Source of the DNA: Prochlorococcus sp. AG-442-B03
GTDB lineage: Bacteria; Cyanobacteriota; Cyanobacteriia; PCC-6307; Cyanobiaceae
Direction of reading: 5' to 3'
Length of the DNA: 64,000 bases
Assembly (NCBI GenBank): GCA_003212395.1
Contig: QCPU01000002.1
Location: 1 to 64,000, forward strand
Shown here: positions 10,194 to 20,725 of the stretch, in pieces
How the letters are laid out: every line of letters begins with the position of its first letter
How positions within the stretch are numbered: the stretch's first letter is position 1
The notes under the pieces: generated by a model
Database searches by the model: none
The model's input: the letters and a program-made list of their open reading frames with translations, nothing else
Told to the model about the DNA's origin: nothing
Made by a program: the position numbers and the translations under genes

Positions 10194-11195
10194 TTAAAGG
10201 CTGATACTCTTAGCACCATCTTTTATATGGACAGTATTTGTGAACCTTGCAGTACTATCTAATGTACTAATAACTAAACTGCTTGTTCTAACACAATCTC
10301 TTTCAAATTTAACTCCGTCGAATAGCAATCCATCAGTTATTCCACTTCCGGCAAAAACAACATTTTCTCCCGATGCCAATTCGTTAGCTTCATAAATTTT
10401 ATCTATATCGGTTATGCCCATTTCATTAAGACGTTTTATATTGCCTTCTTTTGTGTAATCAGCCCATTCAGACGTTTGAGCGATTGCTGGATCATAAACT
10501 AGTTGTCCTTGAAAGTGTCCGCCTAGAGCTCTCATTGCAGCAGCTGAAATAACACCCTCTGGAGCTGCACCTATCCCCATCAAGCAATGTGTTCCAGTTC
10601 CTGCAAAACCACATGCAATCGCAGCTTGAACATCACCATCAGAAATCGGTTGCACTTTTGCACCACATCCTCGAATCTCTTTAATTAAATCCTTATGCCT
10701 AGTTCTATCCATTACAACAACTGTAAGCTCATCAATAGAAAGACCTAAGCAATCACTTAGTATCTTCAAGTTTTCAGTAGCCGAATTTCTAATATCTACT
10801 TTACCTTTTGCCGCAGGAGGCGCTGCTAATTTGTTCATATAAAAATCAGGAGCATTGAAAAGACCTCCCGTATCAGAGGCAGCCAAAACTGCCATAGAAC
10901 CTCTTTGATTATTCGCACAAAGATTAGTTCCTTCACAAGGATCTACTGCAAAGTCAACCCCTGGGCCACTTCCGCTACCAACCTCTTCGCCTATATAAAG
11001 CATAGGCGCTTCATCTCTTTCACCTTCTCCAATAACAATTTTTCCTTTCATTTCAATTTTGCCCATTCGCAATCTCATTGCTTCGACAGCTGCAGCATCA
11101 GCTTCATCTTTTTGACCAAGTCCTGTTAGTTTTGCTGAGGCAATAGCTGCTTGCTCGACAACTTCGAGAATTTCTTGAATTAAAGTTTGATTCAC
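10194..11195 (-). CDS. glpX: Class II fructose-1,6-/sedoheptulose-1,7-bisphosphatase
   Basis: 333 residues, the length of the cyanobacterial dual-function F/SBPase. Metal and substrate motifs are visible: [31 protein letters not shown] and a late [14 protein letters not shown] segment. It removes the 1-phosphate from fructose- and sedoheptulose-bisphosphate in the Calvin cycle. It is divergent from rpe across a 186-base shared control region and is followed closely by hemA. Confidence 0.96.
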   Translation of the reverse strand: MNQTLIQEILEVVEQAAIASAKLTGLGQKDEADAAAVEAMRLRMGKIEMKGKIVIGEGERDEAPMLYIGEEVGSGSGPGVDFAVDPCEGTNLCANNQRGSMAVLAASDTGGLFNAPDFYMNKLAAPPAAKGKVDIRNSATENLKILSDCLGLSIDELTVVVMDRTRHKDLIKEIRGCGAKVQPISDGDVQAAIACGFAGTGTHCLMGIGAAPEGVISAAAMRALGGHFQGQLVYDPAIAQTSEWADYTKEGNIKRLNEMGITDIDKIYEANELASGENVVFAGSGITDGLLFDGVKFERDCVRTSSLVISTLDSTARFTNTVHIKDGAKSISL

Positions 11196-11235
11196 AATTA
11201 AATTTTGAGGATTTTCTAAAAGGTTTTGAGTATGA

Positions 11236-11264
11236 TCTCATAAAAAATGTCATTTTATATGAGA
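11236..11264. promoter_or_regulatory. Inverted repeat between glpX and rpe
   Basis: TCTCATA (11236-11242) and TATGAGA (11258-11264) form a 7-base inverted repeat with 15 bases between them. It lies 41 bases before the glpX start and inside the shared upstream region of two Calvin-cycle genes. It could be an operator or the base of an RNA hairpin. No known regulator motif is recognised. Confidence 0.3.
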
Positions 11265-11381
11265 ATTTTTATGCTAATAAGCTTTTTTAACTCTTTACAG
11301 CTGTTACTTTATCAGGCCGTGACTTGAAATTAGGAATAAACAACTAAATATAGTATCTTTATTAAATATTTTAAAAATTAA

Positions 11382-12140
11382 ATGACTGAGTCAAATCAAA
11401 CAAATTTATCTGGCGTTAATAGACCAATTCAAATAATTCCTTCAGTTTTACCAGCAGACTGGGCCAATATGGGGGCATGTGTGAAAGAGCTCGAGGAAGC
11501 TGGGGTAGATAGAATTCAATTTGATGTAATGGATGGGAATTTCGTGCCAAACCTTACATTCGGTCCTGAAATGATTGCGGCATGCAGGAAATATTGTAAT
11601 GTCCCTTTTGAAACTCAATTAATGGTGAGTCAATACAACTGTGAAACTATGCTTGAATCATATGTAAACGCTACAAAAGGGGCTAATGGTGAACCAGGAG
11701 TAGTAATAGCTCATGCCGAAGCAAATATTCATTTGCATAGAGTTCTCGGAAGGATAAGAGACCTAGGAGGATCTCCCTCTGTTGCATTAAACCCTCATAC
11801 TCCTTTTGAAATGATTAAAAACATTATGGATATGGTTGATCATGTTTTGGTTATGACAGTTAATCCAGGTTTTGGTGGACAAGCTTATATACCAACAATG
11901 CTTAAAAAAATCAGAGAAATAAGAAACTTTGTTATCGAAAAAAACTTAAATGTCGACATTGAAGTTGATGGGGGGATAAAAGCAAATTGGACTATTTCAC
12001 AATGTGCCGATGCTGGTGCTAATTGTTTTATTGCAGGTAGCGGAATGTTTGCTTATCCAACATTGAAAGAAGGGTGTGATGACTTGAGAAAAGTTGCACA
12101 AGAAGCACAAATAGGGAATGTTCTTTCAGAACCTCAATAA
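11382..12140 (+). CDS. rpe: Ribulose-phosphate 3-epimerase
   Basis: 252 residues, a complete TIM barrel. Family motifs in order: IIPSVLPADWA, QFDVMDGNFVPNLTFGP (metal-binding histidine replaced as usual by the barrel set), MTVNPGFGGQAYIP and EVDGGIKANW. It interconverts ribulose-5-phosphate and xylulose-5-phosphate, serving both the Calvin cycle and the oxidative pentose phosphate path whose genes gnd-pgl are nearby. It is transcribed divergently from glpX and converges on ccsA. Confidence 0.97.
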   Translation: MTESNQTNLSGVNRPIQIIPSVLPADWANMGACVKELEEAGVDRIQFDVMDGNFVPNLTFGPEMIAACRKYCNVPFETQLMVSQYNCETMLESYVNATKGANGEPGVVIAHAEANIHLHRVLGRIRDLGGSPSVALNPHTPFEMIKNIMDMVDHVLVMTVNPGFGGQAYIPTMLKKIREIRNFVIEKNLNVDIEVDGGIKANWTISQCADAGANCFIAGSGMFAYPTLKEGCDDLRKVAQEAQIGNVLSEPQ

Positions 12141-12161
12141 ATATTCTGGATGATTGAGAAA

Positions 12162-13091
12162 TCACCCAAAAATCCATCCATAACTATGCAACCCTATTCC
12201 TAAAAAATTAACTCCTATATAACATACTAAAACAACTAAAAAGCCTGTAGATGCTAATAATGCTGGTTTTCGTCCTTGCCAACCCTTGCTTATTCTCATA
12301 TGCAGATAAGCGGCATAAAACAACCATGAGATAAATGCCCATGTTTCTTTTGGATCCCAACTCCACCATGTGCCCCAGGCCTCATTAGCCCAAACTGCAC
12401 CTGAAATTAAACCGAGAGTCAAAAGTACAAAACCTACTAATATAGAACGATAACTTAATGTATCTAATTCTTCTGAATGAGAAAATTCAATAGGTTCAAC
12501 TAAATCATTTACAGGATAACTGTTTGAAAGTTTAAATCCTCCTATACCTGTAGAACTACTTCTGATTTGAAGTGGCTTATTTTTATTAATAAACAAAACG
12601 GACATTGAAAGTAAAGAACCTAATATTAATGCTGCATAACTAAGCATTACGACGCTAACATGCATTACTAACCAACTAGACCTTAAAGCTGGAACTAAGT
12701 TGGATGATAATTTCAAATCCTCAGGTAAAACAAAACAAGCAAAAGCCACAGTCAGTAACTCAATAGGTATAGCAATTGAGGGAATTATTGGAGCCTGGTA
12801 TTCTCTTTCAACCAATAGTTGACCTAATGTGATACCCCAAGTAAGGAAATAAAGAGATTCATACAAATTGCTAATAGGAAAATGCCCAGAAATTGACCAC
12901 CTAAAAAGTAATTGTAATGTTATTAGTAAGTTCACTAAAATCGTGATAAGTCTTACTGCAGAAGAAGACTTTTTTTTAAAAACTGCACCCAAAGATATTG
13001 GTAAGTTAATTAATAAAAAATAAAAAACTAAAAGACCTAAAACTGAAACCGGTTCATATATTAAATTTTTAAAAAAATTATCTAGTATCAT
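12162..13091 (-). CDS. ccsA: Cytochrome c biogenesis protein CcsA (System II heme handling)
   Basis: 309 residues, polytopic. The heme-handling WWD motif is [10 protein letters not shown] (242-251). Conserved histidine candidates are H70, H144 and H264. About eight hydrophobic segments are visible. CcsA works with Ccs1/CcsB to carry heme across the thylakoid membrane and attach it to apocytochromes c and f, so it would serve the c6-like cytochrome encoded at 56007-56360. It ends 21 bases from the convergent rpe. Confidence 0.96.
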   Translation of the reverse strand: MILDNFFKNLIYEPVSVLGLLVFYFLLINLPISLGAVFKKKSSSAVRLITILVNLLITLQLLFRWSISGHFPISNLYESLYFLTWGITLGQLLVEREYQAPIIPSIAIPIELLTVAFACFVLPEDLKLSSNLVPALRSSWLVMHVSVVMLSYAALILGSLLSMSVLFINKNKPLQIRSSSTGIGGFKLSNSYPVNDLVEPIEFSHSEELDTLSYRSILVGFVLLTLGLISGAVWANEAWGTWWSWDPKETWAFISWLFYAAYLHMRISKGWQGRKPALLASTGFLVVLVCYIGVNFLGIGLHSYGWIFG

Positions 13092-13205
13092 TTCTAGAAA
13101 TTTCTCAAGTTTTAATATTCGATAACAATCAAATAATAATTAAAATCGTTCTTATATGAGTAAATCTTTAATAATAAAGTTTTAATTTATTTTTTAAAAA
13201 GCATT

Positions 13206-13934
13206 TCAAAGTTTGAAATTATCTCCTAGATAATACTTCTTGACTATTGGATTATCAGCCAATTCACTTGATGAACCATTAGCTAAAATTTTTCCTTCAC
13301 TTAATACATATGATTTATTTGTTATTAAAAGGGTTTCCCTAACATTATGGTCTGTAATGAGAATCCCCACCCCATCACTAGTTAATTTAAGAATTAGTTT
13401 CTTTAGATCATTAACAGCTAGAGGATCGATCCCAGCAAAAGGTTCGTCTAATAACAAATATTTAGGTCCTTTTCTGCCTACAGCGAGAGCCCTAGCTATC
13501 TCACACCTCCTCCTCTCTCCTCCTGAAAGTTGATAACCATAATTATCTACAAAGTTATTCAAATTAAATTCATTAATTAATTGTTCTCTTCTATTTCTTA
13601 TAGCTGCTCTACTATAAGATGAATTCTGCAAAGCCAAATCTATATTATCCTTAACAGTGAGGTCTCTAAATATACTCGCTTCTTGAGTTAAGTACCCTAA
13701 CCCAAGTCTTGATCTAATTGGTAGAGGAAGATTGGTTATATTTTTCCCATTCATTAAAATTTCACCTTTATCTGGTTTTATATTCCCAACTGCAAGATTA
13801 AAAGTTGTAGTTTTCCCAGCACCATTAGGTCCCATCAAACCTACAACTTCCCCTGGATTAACAGTTATGGAAACATCATTTACGATTAATCTTCCTTTAA
13901 TTGAAAGGGATACATTATGAATCTTTAGGTTCAT
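13206..13934 (-). CDS. lptB: ABC transporter ATPase, LptB type
   Basis: 242 residues. Walker A GPNGAGKTT (35-43), signature LSGGERRRCEIARAL, Walker B YLLLDEPFAGIDP and the switch histidine in LITDHNVRETL are all present. The GYLTQEASIFRDLTVKDN stretch and overall length match LptB, which powers lipopolysaccharide transport to the outer membrane with LptF/LptG. No permease gene adjoins it here. Confidence is high for the ATPase, lower for the exact substrate. Confidence 0.85.
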   Translation of the reverse strand: MNLKIHNVSLSIKGRLIVNDVSITVNPGEVVGLMGPNGAGKTTTFNLAVGNIKPDKGEILMNGKNITNLPLPIRSRLGLGYLTQEASIFRDLTVKDNIDLALQNSSYSRAAIRNRREQLINEFNLNNFVDNYGYQLSGGERRRCEIARALAVGRKGPKYLLLDEPFAGIDPLAVNDLKKLILKLTSDGVGILITDHNVRETLLITNKSYVLSEGKILANGSSSELADNPIVKKYYLGDNFKL

Positions 13935-14022
13935 TTTCCTTGAGATCGATTAATTTTCTTATTTTCTTGAATAAAAAATGAAATAGATAATAATAATTTA
14001 ATTGAAGATAAAGATATATTCA

Positions 14023-14391
14023 TCAAATAGGTTTCAAAAAAGGCTTATCGTTCTCGTTTAATTGCTCTCTATATTGTAGTTTCCTCAATAAATCTTCCAA
14101 ACATTGGCAGAAGGACTCAAGATCAATCCCTAAATCAATCTTGGTTCTAGTTTTTATTCTGCCTAAACCCTCTCCAAGCAAAATAGTAGCTCCATTTAAA
14201 TTACCTTTACTTAAGTGAAACTGAGAAACAGATACTTGTAAAATTCCTTGGATAACTTGTCTTTCGTCACCATCTACGGAATTCCATATTTCTTCAAAAG
14301 CATCATGAGCCTCATACCATTGATGATTGTTAAAAAGATATAAAGCTGTAAAAAGGGAATCTTGAAAATTTTTTGGACTTTCTTCGTTCAT
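14023..14391 (-). CDS. DUF309-family protein
   Basis: 122 residues with the family pattern: ALYLFNNHQWYEAHDAFEEIW near the start, then QGILQVSVSQFHLSKGN. The HxxxE-type helix pair resembles a small metal-binding or TPR-like bundle. Function is unknown. It starts 11 bases after the typA stop, so the two are probably cotranscribed, and is followed 88 bases later by the LptB-type ATPase. Confidence 0.75.
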   Translation of the reverse strand: MNEESPKNFQDSLFTALYLFNNHQWYEAHDAFEEIWNSVDGDERQVIQGILQVSVSQFHLSKGNLNGATILLGEGLGRIKTRTKIDLGIDLESFCQCLEDLLRKLQYREQLNENDKPFLKPI

Positions 14392-14402
14392 TAAACCAAT
14401 TA

Positions 14403-16199
14403 CTAATTTTTTTTCTTTTTATTTATTTTTCTCATTCTTATTGAATCCGGTGTTACCTCTAACATTTCATCTGGACCAATATATTCGAGTGCTCTTTCAA
14501 GAGTAATATCGACAGGTGACTGCAAAGTATCAAGTTCTTCTGCCCCTGCAGACCTCATATTAGTCAACTGCTTAGTTTTACATATATTCAACTCAAGATC
14601 TTGAGGTCGATTATTCTCTCCAATTATCATTCCTTTATAAACTTTAACTCCGGGTTTAATGAAATAGACTCCCCTATCTTCAGCATTCTTTAAAGCATAA
14701 AATGTGGCTACACCTTCCTCAAAAGCTATAAGAACGCCATTCCTTCTGGTTTCAAAGTCTCCTGTTTTAGGTTTATATTCATAAAACGAATGACTCATGA
14801 TACCTTCACCTCTGGTCATCCTTACAAATTCCCCACGAAATCCAATTAATCCTCTTGATGGAATAAGAAATTCTAATTGAGTTCTACCATCTGAACTTGT
14901 CTGCATGTTTTTCATCTCTGCCCTTCTAGATCCAAGTTTTTCGATGCAAGAACCAACAGATACTTCAGGTACATCTAAAACCAAAGTCTCTATAGGTTCA
15001 CATTCAACATTATCAATTTCTCTGAAAATTACTTGAGGTTGTGAGATTTGAAACTCAAAACCCTCTCTTCTCATAGTTTCAATCAATATCCCTAAATGTA
15101 ATTCTCCTCTCCCTGAAACTGAGAACCTGTCAGGAGAATCAGTTTCCTCTACTCTCAGGGCAACATTTGTTAAAAGTTCCCTCTCCAATCTATTTTTCAA
15201 TTGTCTACTAGTAACAAATTTCCCTTCCTTACCCGAGAATGGTGAATCATTGACAACAAAAGTCATATTTAAGGTAGGTTCATCAACTTTAATTAATGGA
15301 AGAGGATGAGGAGAATCGGGACATGCAATGGTCTCTCCAATATTGACGTCATCGAAACCAGAAACAGCAACAATATCACCTGCAAATGCTTCATTTATAT
15401 CAATTCTTTGTAATCCTTCAAATCCTAAAAGCTTACTAACCTTACCTTTAATAGTTTTTCCGTTTTCTTTAATCAAACTAGCCTGTTGGCCATTTTTTAT
15501 AGTTCCATTGTGGATCTTTCCAATTACTATTCTGCCTAAGAAATCGGAATAGTCCAAGGTAGTTATTTGTAGCTGAAGAGGCTTATTAGAGTCACCTACT
15601 GGAGGAGGAACGTGTCTGATAATAGCTTCAAAAAGAGGCATCATATTGTCACTATTAGATTCCATCTCTTCTTTTGCGAAACCAGATAAGCCACTCCCAA
15701 AAAGATAAGGGAAATCACATTGATCATCATCAGCTCCTAATTCCAAAAACAAATCAAGGACCTTATCAATTGCTATTTCTGGTACTACTCGTGGTCTATC
15801 AATTTTATTTACAAAGACTATAGGCCTAAGTCCTTTTTCTAATGCTTTTTTTAAAACAAATCTTGTTTGAGGCATAGGTCCCTCATTTGCATCAACAATA
15901 AGCAGACAACCATCAACCATTCCCAGAACCCTTTCAACTTCTCCTCCAAAATCAGCATGTCCAGGTGTATCTATGATATTAATCCTGGTATCTTTATAGT
16001 TAACTGCAGTATTTTTTGAGAGAATTGTTATCCCCCTTTCTCTTTCAAGATCATTTGAATCCATTACACATGTAGGGATAACTTCATTGTCTCTAAATAT
16101 TCCTGATTGAGATAACAATGCATCTACAAGAGTTGTCTTCCCATGATCTACGTGAGCAATAATTGCAACATTTCTAATTTCTTTTATCGAAGATGACAT
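14403..16199 (-). CDS. typA: Ribosome-associated GTPase TypA/BipA
   Basis: 598 residues. GTPase motifs are complete: [15 protein letters not shown] (G1), RGITI (G2), [14 protein letters not shown] (G3) and NKIDRP (G4). EF-G-like domains follow, and the TypA-specific C-terminal part contains [11 protein letters not shown] and the basic end [11 protein letters not shown]. TypA binds the ribosome and helps assembly or translation under cold and other stress. It is followed closely by the DUF309 gene. Confidence 0.98.
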   Translation of the reverse strand: MSSSIKEIRNVAIIAHVDHGKTTLVDALLSQSGIFRDNEVIPTCVMDSNDLERERGITILSKNTAVNYKDTRINIIDTPGHADFGGEVERVLGMVDGCLLIVDANEGPMPQTRFVLKKALEKGLRPIVFVNKIDRPRVVPEIAIDKVLDLFLELGADDDQCDFPYLFGSGLSGFAKEEMESNSDNMMPLFEAIIRHVPPPVGDSNKPLQLQITTLDYSDFLGRIVIGKIHNGTIKNGQQASLIKENGKTIKGKVSKLLGFEGLQRIDINEAFAGDIVAVSGFDDVNIGETIACPDSPHPLPLIKVDEPTLNMTFVVNDSPFSGKEGKFVTSRQLKNRLERELLTNVALRVEETDSPDRFSVSGRGELHLGILIETMRREGFEFQISQPQVIFREIDNVECEPIETLVLDVPEVSVGSCIEKLGSRRAEMKNMQTSSDGRTQLEFLIPSRGLIGFRGEFVRMTRGEGIMSHSFYEYKPKTGDFETRRNGVLIAFEEGVATFYALKNAEDRGVYFIKPGVKVYKGMIIGENNRPQDLELNICKTKQLTNMRSAGAEELDTLQSPVDITLERALEYIGPDEMLEVTPDSIRMRKINKKKKN

Positions 16200-16328
16200 T
16201 TATAGAATCTATATAAATAGTAGATTGACTTTATTAAGGCTAACTCAAAGTATGCTTATTATGAGAATTTTCTCTTTAAGACTTTGAAAAATATAATCTA
16301 ATTGAATAATTAAATTAATCAATTAGAT

Positions 16329-17042
16329 TTATAATTTTCTATTTGAGCTTTCAAAAACTTTTAATGCTTCAATTGAACCCTCATATCTCCAATGCCAGGG
16401 TTCGTAATCTATATATTTATTATCTTTGTTGAAAGATAATTTAAAGTGAAACTTAGCTGCATTTTTTATTAGCCATCTAAAGGCGTCAGTATTTTCGAAG
16501 TCAGTTTCAAAGTCTGTCTCTCTTTGAGTAGCATCACCAATATCGATTGCGAAACCTGTACTATGCTCAGAATACCCTGGAGGGGCTGAAACTCTAGCTC
16601 TTTCTGCCGCTTCTTGATTTCTAATAGATTTTAGAGAATAAAAGATATCGTTTTGCAAATTTATTGATCTATAACCACTTAAGAAGACCAAATATATCCC
16701 ATCCTTTTTGGCTTCTTCTCTCATTTTTAGTAGAGAATCGCGCATATCCATATGAACTTTAATATTAGGCTCAATTAAAACTAGTTTCTCTTTAGGAGTT
16801 TCGTTATAGGGAAGATGACCCAAAATTCTGGCATCATGATTTCCTTCAACCTGAAATTTGAGATTATTAATAGGTATTAATTCTACATTTCTAATAAATC
16901 GCAATGCAGCGACAGAAAAGATAAGAAAGAGAAATGGAGAAAATATTAATAACTTTTTTAATAACTTCGAATTTGGGTTATTTAGGTAAGTTCTTTTGGC
17001 AAGTGGTATGTCAAATTGATCGATATCTTTGTTTAGTTCCAA
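16329..17042 (-). CDS. D-alanyl-D-alanine carboxypeptidase, VanY-like (M15B)
   Basis: 237 residues. A single membrane anchor lies at about 30-50, so the enzyme faces the periplasm. Zinc and catalytic residues are clear: H160 and D167 in SEHSTGFAIDIGD, E214 and H217 in EPWHWRYEG, plus LSGYRS (121-126). It trims the terminal D-Ala from peptidoglycan stem peptides. A VanX-like D-Ala-D-Ala dipeptidase of the same superfamily lies at 22517-23200. It is divergent from chlP. Confidence 0.9.
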   Translation of the reverse strand: MELNKDIDQFDIPLAKRTYLNNPNSKLLKKLLIFSPFLFLIFSVAALRFIRNVELIPINNLKFQVEGNHDARILGHLPYNETPKEKLVLIEPNIKVHMDMRDSLLKMREEAKKDGIYLVFLSGYRSINLQNDIFYSLKSIRNQEAAERARVSAPPGYSEHSTGFAIDIGDATQRETDFETDFENTDAFRWLIKNAAKFHFKLSFNKDNKYIDYEPWHWRYEGSIEALKVFESSNRKL

Positions 17043-17154
17043 TATTTAGAAGTGAATTTGGAAAAGATATTTCGATATTAACTATTATTTTAAGAAATGC
17101 ACTTTTATAAGCAAAAAAGATGTAGTTTTTATATACAGTATTATTTTTTTTCAT

Positions 17155-18495
17155 ATGTTGAGGGTAGCTGTTATTGGTGGAGGTCCAAGTGGTTCTTGTG
17201 CGGCAGAAATACTTGCTAAAGCTGGAATAAAAACTTGGCTCTTCGAGAGAAAATTAGATAATGCAAAACCATGTGGAGGAGCAATTCCACTTTGCATGGT
17301 CGAAGAATTTGATTTACCTGAGTCAATCATTGATAGAAAAGTAAGGCATATGAGAATGATATCTCCATCAAATAGAGAGGTAGATATAAGTTTAGATAGA
17401 GTTTATGGGAAAAGTGATAATGAGTTTATTGGAATGTGTAGAAGAGAAGTTATGGATGCCTTTATGCGCAACAGAGCATCAGACCTTGGTGCTACTTTAA
17501 TAAATGGATTAGTTACTTCTATTGATACTGGCGATAATAATCAAGGGCCTTATAAGCTTTCCTACTCAGATTTTACGAATGGAGATAAAAAAGGGGAACT
17601 CAAAGAGCTTACCGTTGACCTTTTGATCGGAGCTGATGGAGCCAATAGCAGAGTCGCAAAAGCAATGGATGCAGGAGATTACAAAGTTGCTATAGCATTT
17701 CAGGAAAGAATTAAATTGCCTAAAGAAGAAATGAGTTACTACGAAGATCTTGCTGAAATGTATGTCGGAACTGATGTTTCTCCTGATTTTTATGGGTGGG
17801 TATTTCCTAAATATGATCATGTTGCTGTGGGCACTGGAACCATGCAAAAGAATCAGTCATTAATTAAAGGACTTCAAGAGGGTGTAAGAAATAGGGCAAA
17901 GAAAAGACTTGTTAATGGTGAAGTAATAAAGGTAGAAGCTCATCCTATTCCTGAGCATCCAAGACCAAGAAGAGTAGTTGGGAGAATGGCATTGGTTGGT
18001 GATGCAGCTGGATATGTTACAAAAAGTTCTGGAGAGGGTATTTATTTTGCTGCAAAAAGCGGAAGAATGTGTGCTGAAGAAATTGTTGAAGCATCAAAAA
18101 ACGGTCAAGTAATTCCATCAGAAAAAGATTTAAAAAACTATCTTAAAAAATGGGATAAAAAATATGGCACAACTTATAAGGTGCTAGAAATCCTTCAAAA
18201 TATTTTCTACAGAAATGATTCTGCTAGAGAAGCCTTTGTTGAGATGTGTGATGACATGGATGTACAAAGACTTACTTTTGATAGTTACTTGTACAAAAGA
18301 GTTGTCTCCATGAAACCATTACAGCAACTTAAAATTACAATGCTTACACTTGGTTCGATTTTAAGAGGTAAAGCCCTAGCCCCTCTAAAATATAAACCTG
18401 TTGATAGTGCTGTTAGGGAAAATAAAGAAGTTGAAAAAATGCTAGCAAATTATTCAATAAAGGGGGGCATTAAAGTTAAGAGTTCAAAAGTGTAA
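17155..18495 (+). CDS. chlP: Geranylgeranyl reductase
   Basis: 446 residues. The FAD-binding GGGPSG (8-13) is at the N-terminus, with CGGAIP, IGADGANSRVAKA and the second FAD motif LVGDAAGYVTKSSGEGIYFA further on. ChlP reduces geranylgeranyl groups to phytyl for divinyl-chlorophyll and tocopherol. TATACAGTATTAT just upstream offers a promoter-like element, though very close to the ATG. The last 20 bases overlap the end of glyS on the opposite strand. Confidence 0.97.
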   Translation: MLRVAVIGGGPSGSCAAEILAKAGIKTWLFERKLDNAKPCGGAIPLCMVEEFDLPESIIDRKVRHMRMISPSNREVDISLDRVYGKSDNEFIGMCRREVMDAFMRNRASDLGATLINGLVTSIDTGDNNQGPYKLSYSDFTNGDKKGELKELTVDLLIGADGANSRVAKAMDAGDYKVAIAFQERIKLPKEEMSYYEDLAEMYVGTDVSPDFYGWVFPKYDHVAVGTGTMQKNQSLIKGLQEGVRNRAKKRLVNGEVIKVEAHPIPEHPRPRRVVGRMALVGDAAGYVTKSSGEGIYFAAKSGRMCAEEIVEASKNGQVIPSEKDLKNYLKKWDKKYGTTYKVLEILQNIFYRNDSAREAFVEMCDDMDVQRLTFDSYLYKRVVSMKPLQQLKITMLTLGSILRGKALAPLKYKPVDSAVRENKEVEKMLANYSIKGGIKVKSSKV

Positions 18496-20638
18496 AGTCG
18501 GCTATTTTTAGAGAATAATTTCTTATTAAGCTCAACAAATTGAGTCTATTATTTCTTATTTTTAAATCCTCTGACATTATTAGGACTCCCTTTTCTTTGT
18601 CAAATAAATCCTCGATAGTGTTTATATTAATCTCAAACAAATTTAGAATTTCCAAATAATTGCAATAACCTTCCGAAAAAAGTTTTTCTAATTCACCAAT
18701 AAATTCAAAAACTTTCAATTCACAATCTTTTTCAAAAAGTTTTGTGTTTACATAATCTCTTGTTGAGAGAACATCTCTTGAAAGATCACTATTATTTACT
18801 AATTTGCTTACCCTAGTGATTACCTTCTGGATTTCAACAAAATTACCCTTTTTGTTAAAATTAATAATGGAATTGATCCTATTTTTAAGATCAACAATAT
18901 TAAATACTCTTTTTTGAGATAATTCATCAGGAGAGCAAACGGCCTTTATTAATTCTTTACTAAGTGATATTTCTTCTAGATGACTAACAATTCTTTGAAC
19001 TAAAAATTCATTTAAATCATTAGATACTGTTTCTCTTGAGAAGTTTAAATTCGGAAATACGATTTTCCAAAAATCAATTAGTTCATTGAACAATTTATCT
19101 AAAGGTAAATCAAGTTCATAATCCCAAATTATTTTAATCACTCCATTCAAATTTCTTCTTAAAGCATAAGGATCAGATGATCCACTGGGACGTTTACCAG
19201 AAATAAATATACTTATTAATGTTTCGACCTTATCTGCTATAGAAACTATTGCACCATATTTTGTGGAGGGCAAAGCATCTTTATAAAAAGAAGGTAAATA
19301 ATGTTCAGCGACCGCCAAGCAAACATCCTCACTAAATCCCTCATATTTAAGATATTTACCACCCATTATTCCTTGCAGCTCAGGGAATTCAAAAACAATT
19401 TCGCTACACAAGTCGTTTTTACAGTATTTAGCAGCTTCTATTATTTTTTTTTCTTCTATAGAATTATCATTTAAAAATTTAAGAATTTTTTTAGTAACTT
19501 CCTCTATCCTTTCTACCCTCTGAAATATATTTCCAAGTCCTTTCAAATATGAAACAGATTTAAGCTTTTCATTTCTTTCGATTGAAGCAACTTTTTTGTC
19601 ACTTTCTACGAAAAACTTTGCATCTGAAAACCTTGCCCTTAATACTTTCTCATTACCTTTGGCAATATTATTATTTGATTCTTCAAGACCATTTGAAATA
19701 ACGCAGAAAGTTGTACTAATATTTTTTTCAGAGCTTAAATCTAGTTTAGAAAAACTTTTGTTTTTCAATAAAAGAGGAACGTATCTCTGATGACTTTTCA
19801 TAACTGTTGAGAGAACTTCAACCGGAAGATCAAGAAATTCATCACTAAATTTGCCAATAATTAAGTCTGGCCATTCAACTAAATCAGTTAGTTCATTCAG
19901 TAATCCTTCTGAAAGGTCAGGTTTCAGATTTAAAGATTTAGATGCGTGATTTATTAAACTTTCAATTTTTTCTTTTCTTTCTTTTCGAATAGCTATTACT
20001 CTCTTTTGTTTCAATAATTCAAAAAAATCATCAGGATTCTGAACTTCTAAAACTTCATTAATTAACCTATGACTTTTTGTTTTATTACTTATTTTGATCT
20101 TTGGATCAGATTCATCAAATTCAAAATCAAGAATTTCATCATTATAAATAGAGACAATCCACCTAATAGGTCTTGAAAATTTTATTTCCCCAGCCCCCCA
20201 TTTCATAAATCGAGGGCCTTGAAGACTCTTTACTAATTTTGGGATAATCGAAGACAAGGAAATTTTTGTTGATATTCCTTTCTCAATTTTCTTTCCAAAT
20301 ACAAAATCACCCTTTTCTGTATTTTTTATTTCTAGCTCACCTATATCTATGTCTAGGCTATTAGCAAATCCTAAAGCAGCATTAGTAGGACATCCATTTA
20401 AATAAGCTGAATTTGCTTTAGGCCCTTTTCTTTCTATTATCTTATCTTCTGCATAATCAACTAAACCTTCGAGAAGTAGAACTATCCTCCTTGGTGTGGA
20501 GGTAACAACTATATGTTCGAATTTGATTAACTTTTTATCCAATTCAAATTCTATTAAAGATTTAAATTGCTCTAGAACAGAATGAGAAAATTTTGCGGGC
20601 AACTCTTCTGTTCCTATCTCAAGTAAATATTTAGACAA
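18476..20638 (-). CDS. glyS: Glycyl-tRNA synthetase beta subunit
   Basis: 720 residues, full length for the beta chain. It opens with the standard YLLEIGTEELPAKF and contains KRPSGSSDPYALRR, a hallmark near the anticodon-binding end. The beta subunit works with GlyQ, which is not in the window, to charge glycine tRNA. It converges with chlP, and the two coding regions share 20 bases tail to tail, an economy seen elsewhere in this window (ftsH/clpP). Confidence 0.97.
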   Translation of the reverse strand: MSKYLLEIGTEELPAKFSHSVLEQFKSLIEFELDKKLIKFEHIVVTSTPRRIVLLLEGLVDYAEDKIIERKGPKANSAYLNGCPTNAALGFANSLDIDIGELEIKNTEKGDFVFGKKIEKGISTKISLSSIIPKLVKSLQGPRFMKWGAGEIKFSRPIRWIVSIYNDEILDFEFDESDPKIKISNKTKSHRLINEVLEVQNPDDFFELLKQKRVIAIRKERKEKIESLINHASKSLNLKPDLSEGLLNELTDLVEWPDLIIGKFSDEFLDLPVEVLSTVMKSHQRYVPLLLKNKSFSKLDLSSEKNISTTFCVISNGLEESNNNIAKGNEKVLRARFSDAKFFVESDKKVASIERNEKLKSVSYLKGLGNIFQRVERIEEVTKKILKFLNDNSIEEKKIIEAAKYCKNDLCSEIVFEFPELQGIMGGKYLKYEGFSEDVCLAVAEHYLPSFYKDALPSTKYGAIVSIADKVETLISIFISGKRPSGSSDPYALRRNLNGVIKIIWDYELDLPLDKLFNELIDFWKIVFPNLNFSRETVSNDLNEFLVQRIVSHLEEISLSKELIKAVCSPDELSQKRVFNIVDLKNRINSIINFNKKGNFVEIQKVITRVSKLVNNSDLSRDVLSTRDYVNTKLFEKDCELKVFEFIGELEKLFSEGYCNYLEILNLFEININTIEDLFDKEKGVLIMSEDLKIRNNRLNLLSLIRNYSLKIADFTLLNS

Positions 20639-20725
20639 GAAAAAAATATGACTTCACTTACTATAATTTACTACCAGTTAAATAAGCTTTTCGCTAATGT
20701 ATAAAAAGAGATATTTTTTTGTCCT

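Noticed and set aside
10905-11129. Plus-strand frame opposite glpX
   Set aside because: Shadow of the conserved DPCEG region of glpX on the other strand.
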